From Galbitalea soli (GTDB lineage: Bacteria; Actinomycetota; Actinomycetes; Actinomycetales; Microbacteriaceae), in NCBI RefSeq assembly GCF_010686725.1, contig NZ_JAAGWZ010000005.1, positions 62,001 through 126,000 of the forward strand: DNA of 64,000 nucleotides, written 5' to 3'. A model generated the notes under the pieces. That model was not told the DNA's origin and ran no database searches. It saw nothing but the letters and a program-made list of their open reading frames with translations. The position numbers were made by a program, and so were the translations under genes. How positions within the stretch are numbered: the first letter of the stretch is position 1; every line of letters starts with the position of its first letter. Below are positions 41,929 to 50,241 of this stretch, piece after piece.

Positions 41929-42114
41929 GCGCTCGCTTTGCTGAGAATCCTCCCGATGCCGTGATGTCGGTTTGCGTTCATACGTGACTATATGTCTAGG
42001 ATGTACGCCCATTGGACGTTATCCACAGGCGACGCACTCGTGGTGCACCCCTCGCACCTCCCTGTGATATTGATTGTTCCTCAATAACCCGCGAGTTACG
42101 AAGGAGACAACCAG
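41929..42114 (+). promoter_or_regulatory. Promoter region of the lipoprotein/ABC operon
   Basis: This 186-bp gene-free region is clearly AT-richer than its neighbours. TTGCGT near 41972 and TAGGAT near 41997 are a possible, widely spaced promoter pair. GAAGGAGA shortly before the ATG at 42115 is a strong ribosome binding site. I see no clear operator. Confidence 0.45.
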
Positions 42115-42558
42115 ATGATTCACACGAAACGGAGCCGGCGGCGGCGCGCAGTGATGGCGGTGGCGGCCACGGCGGCCATCGCGGTCGGAGTGGTGACGGG
42201 GCCGGCGGTTGCGGCGTATGCGGAAACTCTGAGTCTTGGGCCAAGCCACGTCTATTGGTCGAAGACGTTTTACACCAAGGCCCACTACAAGCACGTGACT
42301 GGCCATGCCGCGATTTCGAATGTCCGGGTGCACGAGACGTGCGGGGCGGGGGGATACGTCAACATCGGATTTCGCACGCATATCGAGCAGTACGGTGAAT
42401 CCACGCAGTTCCCGTCGATTCGGAACGGAAGCGGAGCGACCTTCCGAAACGTTGATGGCCCGGCGGGCTACCGCTACACCTTCAGCTCCGGCTTCTATTA
42501 CTTCAACGCCAAGCTCGGGTGTGAGGCAGGCACGTGGTCCGGAACGGTCCACTGGTGA
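42115..42558 (+). CDS. Small secreted protein of unknown function
   Basis: A 147-residue protein with a basic n-region (KRSRRRR), a hydrophobic stretch to about residue 33 and a likely cleavage after AYA. The mature part of about 108 residues is rich in Tyr, His, Gly and Ser, has two cysteines (HETCGAGG and KLGCEAG) that could form a disulfide, and ends GTWSGTVHW; it looks like an all-beta domain. It does not match a family I know; a resemblance to lactococcin-972-type bacteriocins is too weak to claim. It is the first gene of the operon and overlaps the next as TGATG. Confidence 0.8.
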   Translation: MIHTKRSRRRRAVMAVAATAAIAVGVVTGPAVAAYAETLSLGPSHVYWSKTFYTKAHYKHVTGHAAISNVRVHETCGAGGYVNIGFRTHIEQYGESTQFPSIRNGSGATFRNVDGPAGYRYTFSSGFYYFNAKLGCEAGTWSGTVHW

Positions 42559-43115
42559 TGGGTCGTTCGTCGCTAGCGTTCGCGGCCTCAATCGGTCTGG
42601 TGTTGGCCCTCGTGGGCTGCACGTCCTCGCCCCATTCAGCAAAGAGTCCAGGCGTGGAATCGCCTACGTCCATTCCAACGTCTCAGTCCGGTTTCGTCGC
42701 GGCGACGGAATCGAGTGCGAACGCTGAATACAAGCGAAGCATCGCGAAAATGCCTGCTCCGCTTCCCTCTGGCACGTCATTTCCAGCGAGTATCTCAGCG
42801 GCAGAACTCCCTCCCGCAGGCGAGGGAATCGTCGAGGAAGGCATCGGCCGGAACAAGGCATGGTTCACGTGGCTCTGCGCCTGGGAAGCCTCGTACCTCG
42901 ATGCGTACGCGGCTGGTGATGCCAAGCAGTCGAAGTTGGCCGCGTCGATGATCGAGCTCTGGTCTCGCTCCGACTTCTATCGCGACTCGGTCGACGATCC
43001 TAGTCACGGTTGGGTCGACAACGTGATCGCCCCGATGAAGCTCGACGATCCATCCGGTGTCAAGCAGGATCACGAGTCGATGTGCGCCGACTACCCCACG
43101 GTGCCGACGAAATGA
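42558..43115 (+). CDS. Paralogous lipoprotein 1 of 3 (WLCAWE family)
   Basis: A 185-residue lipoprotein (signal MGRSSLAFAASIGLVLA, lipobox LVGC) with a Ser/Pro-rich linker and then the domain shared by the next two genes: YKRSIAKMPAPLPSG, WFTWLCAWEASYLDAYAAGD, DDPSGVKQDHESMC. Two cysteines are conserved in all three copies (WLCAWE and the one 13-14 residues from the end), perhaps a disulfide. The function is unknown. TGATG overlap upstream, ATGA overlap downstream. A GTG one codon upstream is an alternative start. Confidence 0.85.
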   Translation: MGRSSLAFAASIGLVLALVGCTSSPHSAKSPGVESPTSIPTSQSGFVAATESSANAEYKRSIAKMPAPLPSGTSFPASISAAELPPAGEGIVEEGIGRNKAWFTWLCAWEASYLDAYAAGDAKQSKLAASMIELWSRSDFYRDSVDDPSHGWVDNVIAPMKLDDPSGVKQDHESMCADYPTVPTK

Positions 43116-43708
43116 GGGCGAACTGGGCCCGCCGCAATGTGAGCGTCCGCGGCAGGGGACTCTTCGCTCCCCTCATCGGTGGTGCGGTGATGATGGTCTT
43201 GACCGCATGCTCGGGATCGCCCCACGCGACACCGTCTCATCAGGCGAACGTGCCCGGCAAGACCGTGCCCTCGGCGGAGCCGTCCTTCGTCGCGCTGACG
43301 AAGGGCAGCGCGGCTGAGGAGTACAAGCGGAATATCGCCGCCGTTCCCGAGCCGCTACCTTCGGGTCGCGCTTACCCGCCGGGACTCCCTGCTGACTTCG
43401 TGCCCGACCCGGAGGATGGCCTTCTGGAGGCGGGCGGCGCGCGGAACGTCGTCTGGTACACGTGGCTCTGCGCGTGGGAGTCGTCGTACCTCGATTCCTT
43501 CGCCGCCGGTGACAAGGCGAAGACGGCACTCGCGGAGTCCATGCTCGAGCGGTGGGCAACGATGGACTTCTATCAAAACGTGGAAGACGACCCGGAGAAG
43601 GGCTTCATCACCCACGTACTCGACCCCATGAAGTTGGGCGATCCGTCCGGAGTTAAACAGGATTACCAGTCACTTTGCGGCGAACTCCCCACGGTGGCGG
43701 CGAAATGA
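43112..43708 (+). CDS. Paralogous lipoprotein 2 of 3 (WLCAWE family)
   Basis: A 198-residue lipoprotein: longer basic N-terminus, helix GLFAPLIGGAVMMVL, lipobox LTAC. The domain repeats the pattern of its neighbours: YKRNIAAVPEPLPSGRAYPP, WYTWLCAWESSYLDSFAAGD, GDPSGVKQDYQSLC, ending PTVAAK. It is most similar to copy 3 in the PEPLP-GRAYPP segment and to copy 1 in the SYLD-AAGD segment. ATGA overlaps on both sides. Confidence 0.86.
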   Translation: MRANWARRNVSVRGRGLFAPLIGGAVMMVLTACSGSPHATPSHQANVPGKTVPSAEPSFVALTKGSAAEEYKRNIAAVPEPLPSGRAYPPGLPADFVPDPEDGLLEAGGARNVVWYTWLCAWESSYLDSFAAGDKAKTALAESMLERWATMDFYQNVEDDPEKGFITHVLDPMKLGDPSGVKQDYQSLCGELPTVAAK

Positions 43709-44298
43709 GCGAGCGACAGAGCCGCCCCGCCGGCGCGGTGACGGGCCGCGCGATTACCGTCGTGATCGTGGGCGGGCTGATCGGCGCAATCCTTACGGGG
43801 TGCGAGAGTGCGCCCGGTACGTCGTCGGCGTCGGGTGGGGGAACGCCCGGGTTCGCCGAGCCCACGGCACCGCCTCTGATTCCCGAGACGCAGAGAAACG
43901 CCGATCGTGAGTACCGGCGCGTCAGCCGGCTCATCCCGGAGCCGCTCCCACCCGGCCGCGCCTACCCTCCGGCGCTGCCCGACCGCATGATCCCAGCCTC
44001 CTCGGATGGCGTCATGGAACAGGGTTTGGGGCGCTACGTCGCGTGGTACACCTGGCTCTGCGCCTGGGAGTCCGCCTATCTGACCGCTTCCGCATCAGAC
44101 GACAAGCCGGCGCTCGCCGCGGCAGAGGCGAAGCTCAACCAATGGCCCTCGATGGAGTTCCATCGCGACGACGAGGACGACCCCGACCACGTCTGGACCA
44201 CGAACGTGCTCGACAAGATGAACCTCGATGACCCATCCGGGGTGAAGAGCGACTACGACTCGCTCTGCTCGGACTTTCCCACGGTGGCGGCGAAATGA
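43705..44298 (+). CDS. Paralogous lipoprotein 3 of 3 (WLCAWE family)
   Basis: A 197-residue lipoprotein with signal helix AITVVIVGGLIGAI and lipobox LTGC. Shared blocks: YRRVSRLIPEPLPPGRAYPP, WYTWLCAWESAYL, DDPSGVKSDYDSLC and the terminal PTVAAK. The middle is the most diverged of the three. Tandem duplication with divergence is the simplest origin. ATGA overlap on both sides couples it to the export genes. Confidence 0.86.
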   Translation: MSERQSRPAGAVTGRAITVVIVGGLIGAILTGCESAPGTSSASGGGTPGFAEPTAPPLIPETQRNADREYRRVSRLIPEPLPPGRAYPPALPDRMIPASSDGVMEQGLGRYVAWYTWLCAWESAYLTASASDDKPALAAAEAKLNQWPSMEFHRDDEDDPDHVWTTNVLDKMNLDDPSGVKSDYDSLCSDFPTVAAK

Positions 44299-45104
44299 GG
44301 CGGGCACTCCTCGCGGCGACGGTCGCCGTCGCCGCACTGCTGCTCGCGGGGTGCACGCCCGCCGCGGTGCACCCCGCCGACCCGGAGCCCAGCTATGCGG
44401 GGCCGGCGAAGGTCACCGTGAAACGGAAGACGATCATCCCCGTGCTGTCGCTCGGCGCCGAGGTGCGCAGCGACGTCGAGTACCAGGTGACCGCACCCGT
44501 GGCCGGCACCATCCGGCGCGGAGCGCATGATCAACCGGTCATCACCGCCCCGGACGGCACGACCCACGCGGTCGACCTCCCGACCGGCGCGCGCATCACC
44601 GACATCCTGGTGGCCGACGGGCAGCGCGTCGCCAAGGGGCTGCCGATCGCGCTCGCGACCGAGACCGGCTTCGCCCTCGTCGCCGCGGTGGAGGGCGCCG
44701 ACCTGCTGCGCTTCGCCGTGACGCCGCTCTCGGCGAAGGCGCAGATCGTGGCGAGCGGGTCGCCGTTCGACTGCCGGTTCCTCGACCCGAGGCCCACCAC
44801 CCTGCCCGACTCGAAAGACGAGCACCTCATGGCCTGCCAGATTCCGGATGACCAGCCCGTCGTACTCGGAATGACCGGCACGATCGCCTTCCGCTTCCCC
44901 GGCGCGACCGACGTGCTGACCCTCCCCACGCTCGCCGTCGCCGGAACGCTCGACAACGGGGCGGTCACCCTCGTGCGCGGCGGCAGCCGCTCGACCGTGA
45001 AGGTCGGCCTCGGCATCACCGACGGCTTCGACGTGCAGATCACCTCGGGCCTGCACGAGGGCGACACCGTGGAAGTGCCGAGCCCCTCGCTGTTCAATGG
45101 CTGA
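44295..45104 (+). CDS. MacA-like periplasmic-adaptor lipoprotein
   Basis: A 269-residue lipoprotein (signal MRRALLAATVAVAALLL, lipobox LAGC). The core resembles membrane-fusion proteins: VTAPVAGTIRRGA, then LPTGARITDILVADGQRVAKG as in barrel-sandwich domains, and at the end GLGITDGFDVQITSGLHEGD as in MacA/RND adaptors. No long coiled coil is present, which suits a monoderm cell. It should work with the ATPase and permease that follow. Confidence 0.85.
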   Translation: MRRALLAATVAVAALLLAGCTPAAVHPADPEPSYAGPAKVTVKRKTIIPVLSLGAEVRSDVEYQVTAPVAGTIRRGAHDQPVITAPDGTTHAVDLPTGARITDILVADGQRVAKGLPIALATETGFALVAAVEGADLLRFAVTPLSAKAQIVASGSPFDCRFLDPRPTTLPDSKDEHLMACQIPDDQPVVLGMTGTIAFRFPGATDVLTLPTLAVAGTLDNGAVTLVRGGSRSTVKVGLGITDGFDVQITSGLHEGDTVEVPSPSLFNG

Positions 45105-45831
45105 GCCGGTAATCCAACTGCGGGGCGTCGGCAAGGCGGTACCCGGCCTCCCGCACCTGCTCAGCGACGTCAGCCTGTCGGTCGAGCGCGGCAGCTCGGT
45201 GGCGATCATGGGCCGGTCGGGATCGGGCAAGAGCACCATGCTGTCGGTGCTCGGCCTGCTCGACCCCGACTTCGCGGGCGAGTACCTGCTGAACGGGCAG
45301 CGCGTCGATCGGCTGTCGTCGCGGGCGTGCGACCGCCTGCGCGGCACCGAGATCGGATTCGTCTTCCAGCGCTTCGCCCTGTTCGCCCACCTCAGCGCCC
45401 TCGAGAACGTCATGGTGCCGCTGCGACACCGGGGCGGGTCGACGGAGCGCGCGATGCGACACCGCGCGCACGCCGCACTCGACAGCGTCGACATGGGGCA
45501 CGCCGCCCGCCGGCGCCCCCGCCACCTCTCCGGCGGGGAGCAGCAGAGGGTCGCGATCGCCCGGGCGCTCATCAACGACCCGGCGCTCATCCTCGCCGAC
45601 GAGCCCACCGGATCGCTCGACGCCGACACCGGCCGCACCATCGTCAGCCTGCTGCTCGGCCGGGTCGCCGAACAGGGCGCCGCGCTCGTCGTCGTCACCC
45701 ACGAGCACGACGTCGCGGCCGAGATGGATGACCTGCTGCGGCTCACCCGCGGCACCCTCGCCCCGGGTTCCGAGGTGCCCGCGCCCGCCGCCGACCACCG
45801 CCCGCCCGCCCTCGCGGAGGCCGGCGCATGA
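45097..45831 (+). CDS. ABC transporter ATPase, MacB/LolD family
   Basis: A 244-residue ATPase: Walker A GRSGSGKST, Q-loop FVFQRFALF, signature LSGGEQQRVAIARAL, Walker B ALILADEPTGSLD, H-loop VVVTHEHD. The LADEPTGSLD form is typical of the MacB/LolD/FtsE group that drives extrusion of lipids, peptides or lipoproteins by mechanotransmission. It overlaps the adaptor gene by eight bases and the permease by four. Confidence 0.95.
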   Translation: MAEPVIQLRGVGKAVPGLPHLLSDVSLSVERGSSVAIMGRSGSGKSTMLSVLGLLDPDFAGEYLLNGQRVDRLSSRACDRLRGTEIGFVFQRFALFAHLSALENVMVPLRHRGGSTERAMRHRAHAALDSVDMGHAARRRPRHLSGGEQQRVAIARALINDPALILADEPTGSLDADTGRTIVSLLLGRVAEQGAALVVVTHEHDVAAEMDDLLRLTRGTLAPGSEVPAPAADHRPPALAEAGA

Positions 45832-46997
45832 ACCTCCTCCGGATCGCCCTGCAGTCCATCGCGGTCAACTGGGTGCGGACCCTGCTCGCGATCATCGCCC
45901 TCTCCTCCTCGGTCGTGGGGGTCGTCACCGTCGCCTCCGCCGCCGCGACCATCGAGACGACCGTCACCCACCGGGCCCTCATGGCCGACGGCTCGCCCTC
46001 CACCCTTCTCGTGAGCGGGCTGAACGGCGCGGAGGGCCTCACCGAGAGCGTCGAGTGGAAGGCGCAGCTCCAGCCCTACGTCGGTGGGGGCTCGGTCGCG
46101 CGGATCGCCCAACTCGAGTCGGCGACGATCGTGAGCGAGGGCCGGTCCGATTCGGTCGACATCTCCTTCACCGAGCCGGAGCTCACCCGCAACCACCCCT
46201 TCGAGGTGCTGGGCGGGCGATGGCTGGGCGGCCGTCGCGACACCGTCGCGGTGCCCGTTGTCGTGAACCGGCTGGAGGCGAACGCGCTCGACCTCCGCCT
46301 CGGCGGGGCGATCGAGCTGCGGGCGTCCACGGCCGAGACCACCCTGCAGGCGCTCGTCGTCGGAGTCGTCGAGGACGGGGCCCACGATCAGCGCGCCTAC
46401 GTCGCGCTCGCCGACGCCGACGCCTTCCTGCGCGGCAATCAGGCGCAGCTCACGACCTCGCTGGAGGTGGCGGCGCCCGGACTCGCCACCGAAGACCTGA
46501 CACGCCGCCTCAACGGGCTCTCCTCGCTGCGCGGAGTCCGGGTCGATTGGGCGGTGCAGCGGGTCGACACCGTGGGCGGGCTCCGGCAGGAGGTCGAGGC
46601 GACACGGTCCGCGTTCCTCGTCGTGGGGATCCTGGGCCTCGTGGCGGGGGCGGTCGCGGTGGCCAACATCGGCCTCAGCGCGGTGCGGGAGCGGTCATCC
46701 GAGCTGTCGCTCCGACGCGCGCTCGGTGCCCGCCGCTGGCACCTCCCCGCGGTGATGGTGCTCGAATCGCAGCTCATCGCCGTGGTCGCCGGCGTCGTCG
46801 CGATCGCGATGTCGTGGGCGATCTACCCGACGCTCGCTCAGCAGTTCGGCGCGCCCTACGGGATCGCCGCGCCGCCGTACCCGACCGCGGTCGCCGCCGC
46901 GGGGATCCTCGTCGGCATGGGGACCGCGCTGCTCGGGGGCCTCGTGCCCGCCGTGCACTCGATGCGCGCCCCCATCGCGAGCATCATGCGGGCGTAG
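45828..46997 (+). CDS. FtsX-like ABC permease, MacB type
   Basis: A 389-residue permease with one N-terminal helix (RTLLAIIALSSSVVGVVTVA), an extracytoplasmic domain of about 210 residues, and three C-terminal helices with the FtsX signature SAVRERSSELSLRRALGARR at about 284-303. With the ATPase and adaptor it makes a MacAB-like efflux or lipoprotein-handling machine. It ends the operon; a 36-bp repeat pair follows. Confidence 0.93.
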   Translation: MNLLRIALQSIAVNWVRTLLAIIALSSSVVGVVTVASAAATIETTVTHRALMADGSPSTLLVSGLNGAEGLTESVEWKAQLQPYVGGGSVARIAQLESATIVSEGRSDSVDISFTEPELTRNHPFEVLGGRWLGGRRDTVAVPVVVNRLEANALDLRLGGAIELRASTAETTLQALVVGVVEDGAHDQRAYVALADADAFLRGNQAQLTTSLEVAAPGLATEDLTRRLNGLSSLRGVRVDWAVQRVDTVGGLRQEVEATRSAFLVVGILGLVAGAVAVANIGLSAVRERSSELSLRRALGARRWHLPAVMVLESQLIAVVAGVVAIAMSWAIYPTLAQQFGAPYGIAAPPYPTAVAAAGILVGMGTALLGGLVPAVHSMRAPIASIMRA

Positions 46998-47028
46998 GGG
47001 CGCCGACGGCTGACCCTCGGCCGCCTCG

Positions 47029-47109
47029 TCGGCCGCCCTCGGCTCAGCGCCGTTGCGGCGCCCGACCGCTCCGTCGGCCGCCGTCCGCTCACCGCCGTTG
47101 CGGCGCCCC
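47029..47109. repeat. Two-copy tandem repeat, 36-bp unit at 45-bp period
   Basis: GTCGGCCGCC...GTTGCGGCGCCC at 47029-47064 recurs at 47074-47109 with three or four mismatches. It follows the permease stop codon and runs into the end of the small convergent gene. Confidence 0.8.
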
Positions 47110-47337
47110 CGGCCGAGTGCGCCACCGCCGTGCCGCGACCCCGAAGGTGTACGCCCAGATCGGGATGACTGACGCCACGCCAATCCCCTCCGTGTGGGCC
47201 GAGCCCGAGATGTAGAGCACGTTGAGCGTCACGCTCCAAGCGACCGCGGCCACCAGCCACACCGTGCGCCACCACGGCCGGAACAGGTAGAACACCAGGT
47301 CGGCGCGAACGCCTCCGCGTTCGTGTGAATCGGTCAT
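47089..47337 (-). CDS. Small two-helix membrane protein, hypothetical
   Basis: An 82-residue protein with two hydrophobic segments (TVWLVAAVAWSVTLNVLYI and the GIGVASVIPIWAYTFGVAA stretch) joined by a short outer loop, and a basic C-terminal tail. GGGAAGGGA precedes the ATG at 47337 and TATAGT lies about 40 bases upstream. The last codons overlap the 36-bp repeat, so the tail may have been altered by repeat growth. Function unknown; it resembles the SCO4225-type small membrane proteins only in layout. Confidence 0.7.
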   Translation of the reverse strand: MTDSHERGGVRADLVFYLFRPWWRTVWLVAAVAWSVTLNVLYISGSAHTEGIGVASVIPIWAYTFGVAARRWRTRPGAPQRR

Positions 47338-47772
47338 CGACAGAATCCCTTCCCCGTGAGCCGGCAACGCAGAGACTATAGATCGAGGACGCGCCGTCTC
47401 TCCGCGCGTGTCCACAGCTCCTCCCGCCGCCCCGCTCCTGCCCTGCCCACCGCGACCTCCGGCCCTCTTGCCCGCCCCCACCCTCCGACCCGCCCACCCC
47501 ACCGCGCTTCGTGCTGCTCGCCCCTCGGCCCGCTCGCGCCACCCCACCGCGCACGCAATGCAGGAGCCACACCGCCGCGAGGGGGAGCCTGCCGTCGCCG
47601 GCCCGCCTATTTACTGGCTGCGCGGGGGAGGCGGCGGCGCGGTGCGCCGTCTGATCCTGCAATCCGTGCCGCAGGGCCCTGCGTGCGGCGGCGGACGAGA
47701 GCTCGCGTCGCCGCCGGCCGGCCGGCCCGCGCGCAGCACGCGCCGCGCGCCCCGGTGCGGCAGGATGGGCGC
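47338..47772. other. Gene-free C-rich spacer holding a 105-bp repeat element
   Basis: No credible gene lies here. From about 47410 to 47550 the plus strand is rich in CCC-type runs; 47558-47662 is copy B of the palindromic element; CAGGAT at 47761-47766 is six bases before the ltrA-type GTG and may be its leaderless -10 box. Confidence 0.55.
47558..47662 (-). repeat. 105-bp palindromic intergenic element, copy B
   Basis: Reverse-complement relative of 12564-12668, exactly the same length. Its ends read ATGCAGGA and TCCTGCAA, so one terminal base differs from a perfect inverted repeat. About 76 percent of positions match copy A without any gap, with the best conservation in the terminal 25-30 bases and the GGCGGGCCGGCG block. 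Confidence 0.82.
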
Positions 47773-48969
47773 GTGACTTCGCCCGCCTTCCGCCTCCGCA
47801 CCCGGATGACCGCTCGCGCCACCGACGAGGCCCACCGCGTCTCCTCGCCCCTCGAGCTGCTGTTCGACCTCACCTTCGTGGTCGCGGTCGGCAAGCTTGC
47901 GGCCGAGCTCGCCGCCCACCTCGAGTCCGGTACCGCCGTCGCGTACCTCGCGCCCTACGTGATGGTCTTCTTCGCGATCTGGTGGGCGTGGATGAACTTC
48001 ACCTGGTTCGCCTCGGCCTATGACACCGATGACGTGCCGTACCGCATCCTGACCCTCGTTCAGATGGCCGGGGTGCTCGTGCTCGCGGCGGGAGTGCCGG
48101 CCGCTTTCGCCGGCAACGACTACCTTCTCATCACCATCGGCTACCTCGTGATGCGGATCGGGCTCGTGGCGCAGTGGGTGCGGGCCGCCGTCGAGCACCC
48201 GGAGGGGAGACCGACCGCGGTGCGGTACGCGGTGGGGATCTCGGTGGTGCAGCTCGCGTGGGCGATCCGGGCGTTCCTGCTCCCCGTGAGCTGGGGCGCG
48301 TGGACCTTCATCGTGCTCGCGGTGGCGGAACTGTGCGTGCCGTTCCTTGCCGAGCGCACGGGGCGCACCAATTGGCACGCGCATCACGTGGCCGAGCGCT
48401 ACGGACTGTTCACGATCATCGTGCTGGGCGAGAGCGTGCTCGCCATCTCGAACGGGGTCGCGACGGGCCTCGGCCACGGCGTGAGCTGGCCGCTCGTGAT
48501 CGTCGCCCTCGCCGGCCTCGTGATCCTGTTCGCGCTCTGGTGGCTCTACTACCTGGAGCCCGCGGGCGAGGCGCTCGAGAACAACCGCGCGCGCTCCTAC
48601 CTGTGGGGGTACAGCCACTACGCCGTCTTCGTGGCGCTCGCCGCACTCGGGGCGGGGCTCGAGGCGGCGGTCGCGAGCGCGGGAGGACACTCAGAGCTCG
48701 AGCCGACCGCCGCCGGATTCGCGATCGGCATTCCCGTGGCGGTGTTCCTCATCGTGCTCTGGGCGGCGCACGCGCCCATCGTGGAGCGACCCGTCGTGCG
48801 GGCCGACGTGGTGATCCCGGCCGCCGTCGTCGTGCTCCTCCTCCCTCTCGTCGCCCCCGGGGTCGGCGTCGCCGGTGTCGCCGCGCTCATCGCGCTCGCC
48901 TGCGTCGCCGTCATCGCGGTGACCGTGCTCGTGAAGCTGCGGCGCACCCGAATTAGGCTGGCACCGTGA
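47773..48969 (+). CDS. ltrA: Low temperature requirement protein A (LtrA) family
   Basis: A 398-residue membrane protein with about ten to twelve helices. The LtrA signature is clear at the N-terminus (SSPLELLFDLTFVVAVGKLA) and in RYGLFTIIVLGESVLAI in the middle. LtrA was named from a Listeria cold-growth mutant; the molecular role is unknown. The GTG at 47773 is six bases behind CAGGAT, and the frame upstream runs through the repeat element and is not coding. It overlaps the next gene as GTGA. Confidence 0.9.
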   Translation: MTSPAFRLRTRMTARATDEAHRVSSPLELLFDLTFVVAVGKLAAELAAHLESGTAVAYLAPYVMVFFAIWWAWMNFTWFASAYDTDDVPYRILTLVQMAGVLVLAAGVPAAFAGNDYLLITIGYLVMRIGLVAQWVRAAVEHPEGRPTAVRYAVGISVVQLAWAIRAFLLPVSWGAWTFIVLAVAELCVPFLAERTGRTNWHAHHVAERYGLFTIIVLGESVLAISNGVATGLGHGVSWPLVIVALAGLVILFALWWLYYLEPAGEALENNRARSYLWGYSHYAVFVALAALGAGLEAAVASAGGHSELEPTAAGFAIGIPVAVFLIVLWAAHAPIVERPVVRADVVIPAAVVVLLLPLVAPGVGVAGVAALIALACVAVIAVTVLVKLRRTRIRLAP

Positions 48970-50081
48970 CCATCCTGAGCCCCGAGCTGCTGGAGCGGAT
49001 CCGTTCCCGCGCGGCCGGCTACGACCGCGACAACGCCTTCTTCAGCGACGACCTCGACGAGCTGCGCGCCGCCGGCTACCTCGCGCCGCGCCCCCTCCTC
49101 GACCTCGTCCGCGACCAGCGCGCCCTCGCGGCCGCAGCGCCCGCGACCGCCCTCGGCATCAACATGCACCTCGTCTGGGTGGGCGTCGCGCGCGTGCTGG
49201 CCGAGCGCGGCGATCACAGCCTCGACTGGCTCCTGGAGGAGGCCGCCGCGGGGGAGCTCTTCGCCTTCGGCAACAGCGAGGCGGGCAACGACCTCGTGCT
49301 CTTCGATTCGACCACCCGCGCCGAGCCGCGAGGCGACGGCTCCTACGCCTTCACTGGCACCAAGATCTTCACCTCGCTGGCCCCCGCCTGGACGCGACTG
49401 GGCATCTTCGGGCGGGATGACAGCGACCCGGATACCCCGCGCCTGGTGCACGGATTCATCACGCGCGACACCCCGGGCTGGTCGATGGTCGAGGACTGGG
49501 ACACCCTCGGGATGCGCGCGACGCAGAGCCACACGACGCGACTCGAGGGCGCGATCGTGCCCGCGGACCGGGTGGTGCGCATCCTGCCGGTGGGACCGAG
49601 CCCCGACCCCTTCATCTTCGGGATCTTCTCGGGCTTCCTGCTGCTCATCGGCTCGGTGTACGCGGGGCTCGCCGACCGCGCGCTGGAGCTGGGCGTCGCC
49701 GCGGCCCAGCGGCGCACCTCGCTGCTGAACGGCGGGGCGAGCTACGCCCTCGACCCCGATATCCGCTGGCAGCTCGCCGACGCCGCGATCGCGCTCGACG
49801 CCCTCCGGCCGCAGTTGGAGGGACTGGCCGCCGACGTCGACGGTCTCGTGAACCACGGTGCCAATTGGTTCCGCTACCTGACCGGAACCAAGCTGCGGGC
49901 GATCGACACCGCGCGCAGCGTCGTCGACCACGCGGTGCGGGTCTCGGGCGGTCGCTCCTACGGCGCCGACTCCGAGCTCGCACGGCTCTACCGGGACGTG
50001 CTCGCGGGGGTGTTCCACCCCTCCGACGCCGAATCCGTGCATCGCACGATCGCCGCGAACCTGCTCGGCCCGCTGCCCTGA
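48966..50081 (+). CDS. Acyl-CoA dehydrogenase-like flavoprotein
   Basis: A 371-residue protein with the acyl-CoA dehydrogenase layout: helical N-domain, beta middle domain (AFGNSEAGND, YAFTGTKIFTSLAPAWTRLG, GMRATQSHTTRLEG) and helical C-domain (DTARSVVDHAVRVSGGRSYG). The region of the catalytic glutamate is not obvious, so it may belong to the flavin-monooxygenase-like side of the family (DszC/SfnB type). TAGGCT at 48954-48959, inside ltrA, is six bases before the GTG, so it may also have its own leaderless transcript. Confidence 0.87.
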   Translation: MTILSPELLERIRSRAAGYDRDNAFFSDDLDELRAAGYLAPRPLLDLVRDQRALAAAAPATALGINMHLVWVGVARVLAERGDHSLDWLLEEAAAGELFAFGNSEAGNDLVLFDSTTRAEPRGDGSYAFTGTKIFTSLAPAWTRLGIFGRDDSDPDTPRLVHGFITRDTPGWSMVEDWDTLGMRATQSHTTRLEGAIVPADRVVRILPVGPSPDPFIFGIFSGFLLLIGSVYAGLADRALELGVAAAQRRTSLLNGGASYALDPDIRWQLADAAIALDALRPQLEGLAADVDGLVNHGANWFRYLTGTKLRAIDTARSVVDHAVRVSGGRSYGADSELARLYRDVLAGVFHPSDAESVHRTIAANLLGPLP

Positions 50082-50113
50082 CCCCGAGGCGCCCGCCGCG
50101 CCGCACCCCTCGC

Positions 50114-50151
50114 CCGCACACCGTGACCCCGCACACCCTGACCCCGCACAC
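50114..50151. repeat. Tandem array, 15-bp unit, 2.5 copies
   Basis: CCGCACACCGTGACC, CCGCACACCCTGACC and a partial CCGCACAC follow each other between the acyl-CoA dehydrogenase stop codon and the terminator hairpin. Confidence 0.8.
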
Positions 50152-50156
50152 GAACG

Positions 50157-50196
50157 AGCCCGGGGGCGGTGACCACCACGACACCGCCCCCGGGCT
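50157..50196. terminator. Strong bidirectional terminator
   Basis: AGCCCGGGGGCGGTG and CACCGCCCCCGGGCT form a perfect 15-bp stem with a 10-base loop, followed by GTTCTCTC on the plus strand. It separates two convergent genes. Confidence 0.85.
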
Positions 50197-50241
50197 GTTC
50201 TCTCGCGCATCCGCGCCCCGTGGGGCGACCGATGCGACGGT

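Noticed and set aside
42115-42558. Small secreted protein considered as a lactococcin-972 family bacteriocin
   Set aside because: Shared features (signal, aromatic C-terminus, neighbouring ABC genes) are generic and no diagnostic motif could be aligned.
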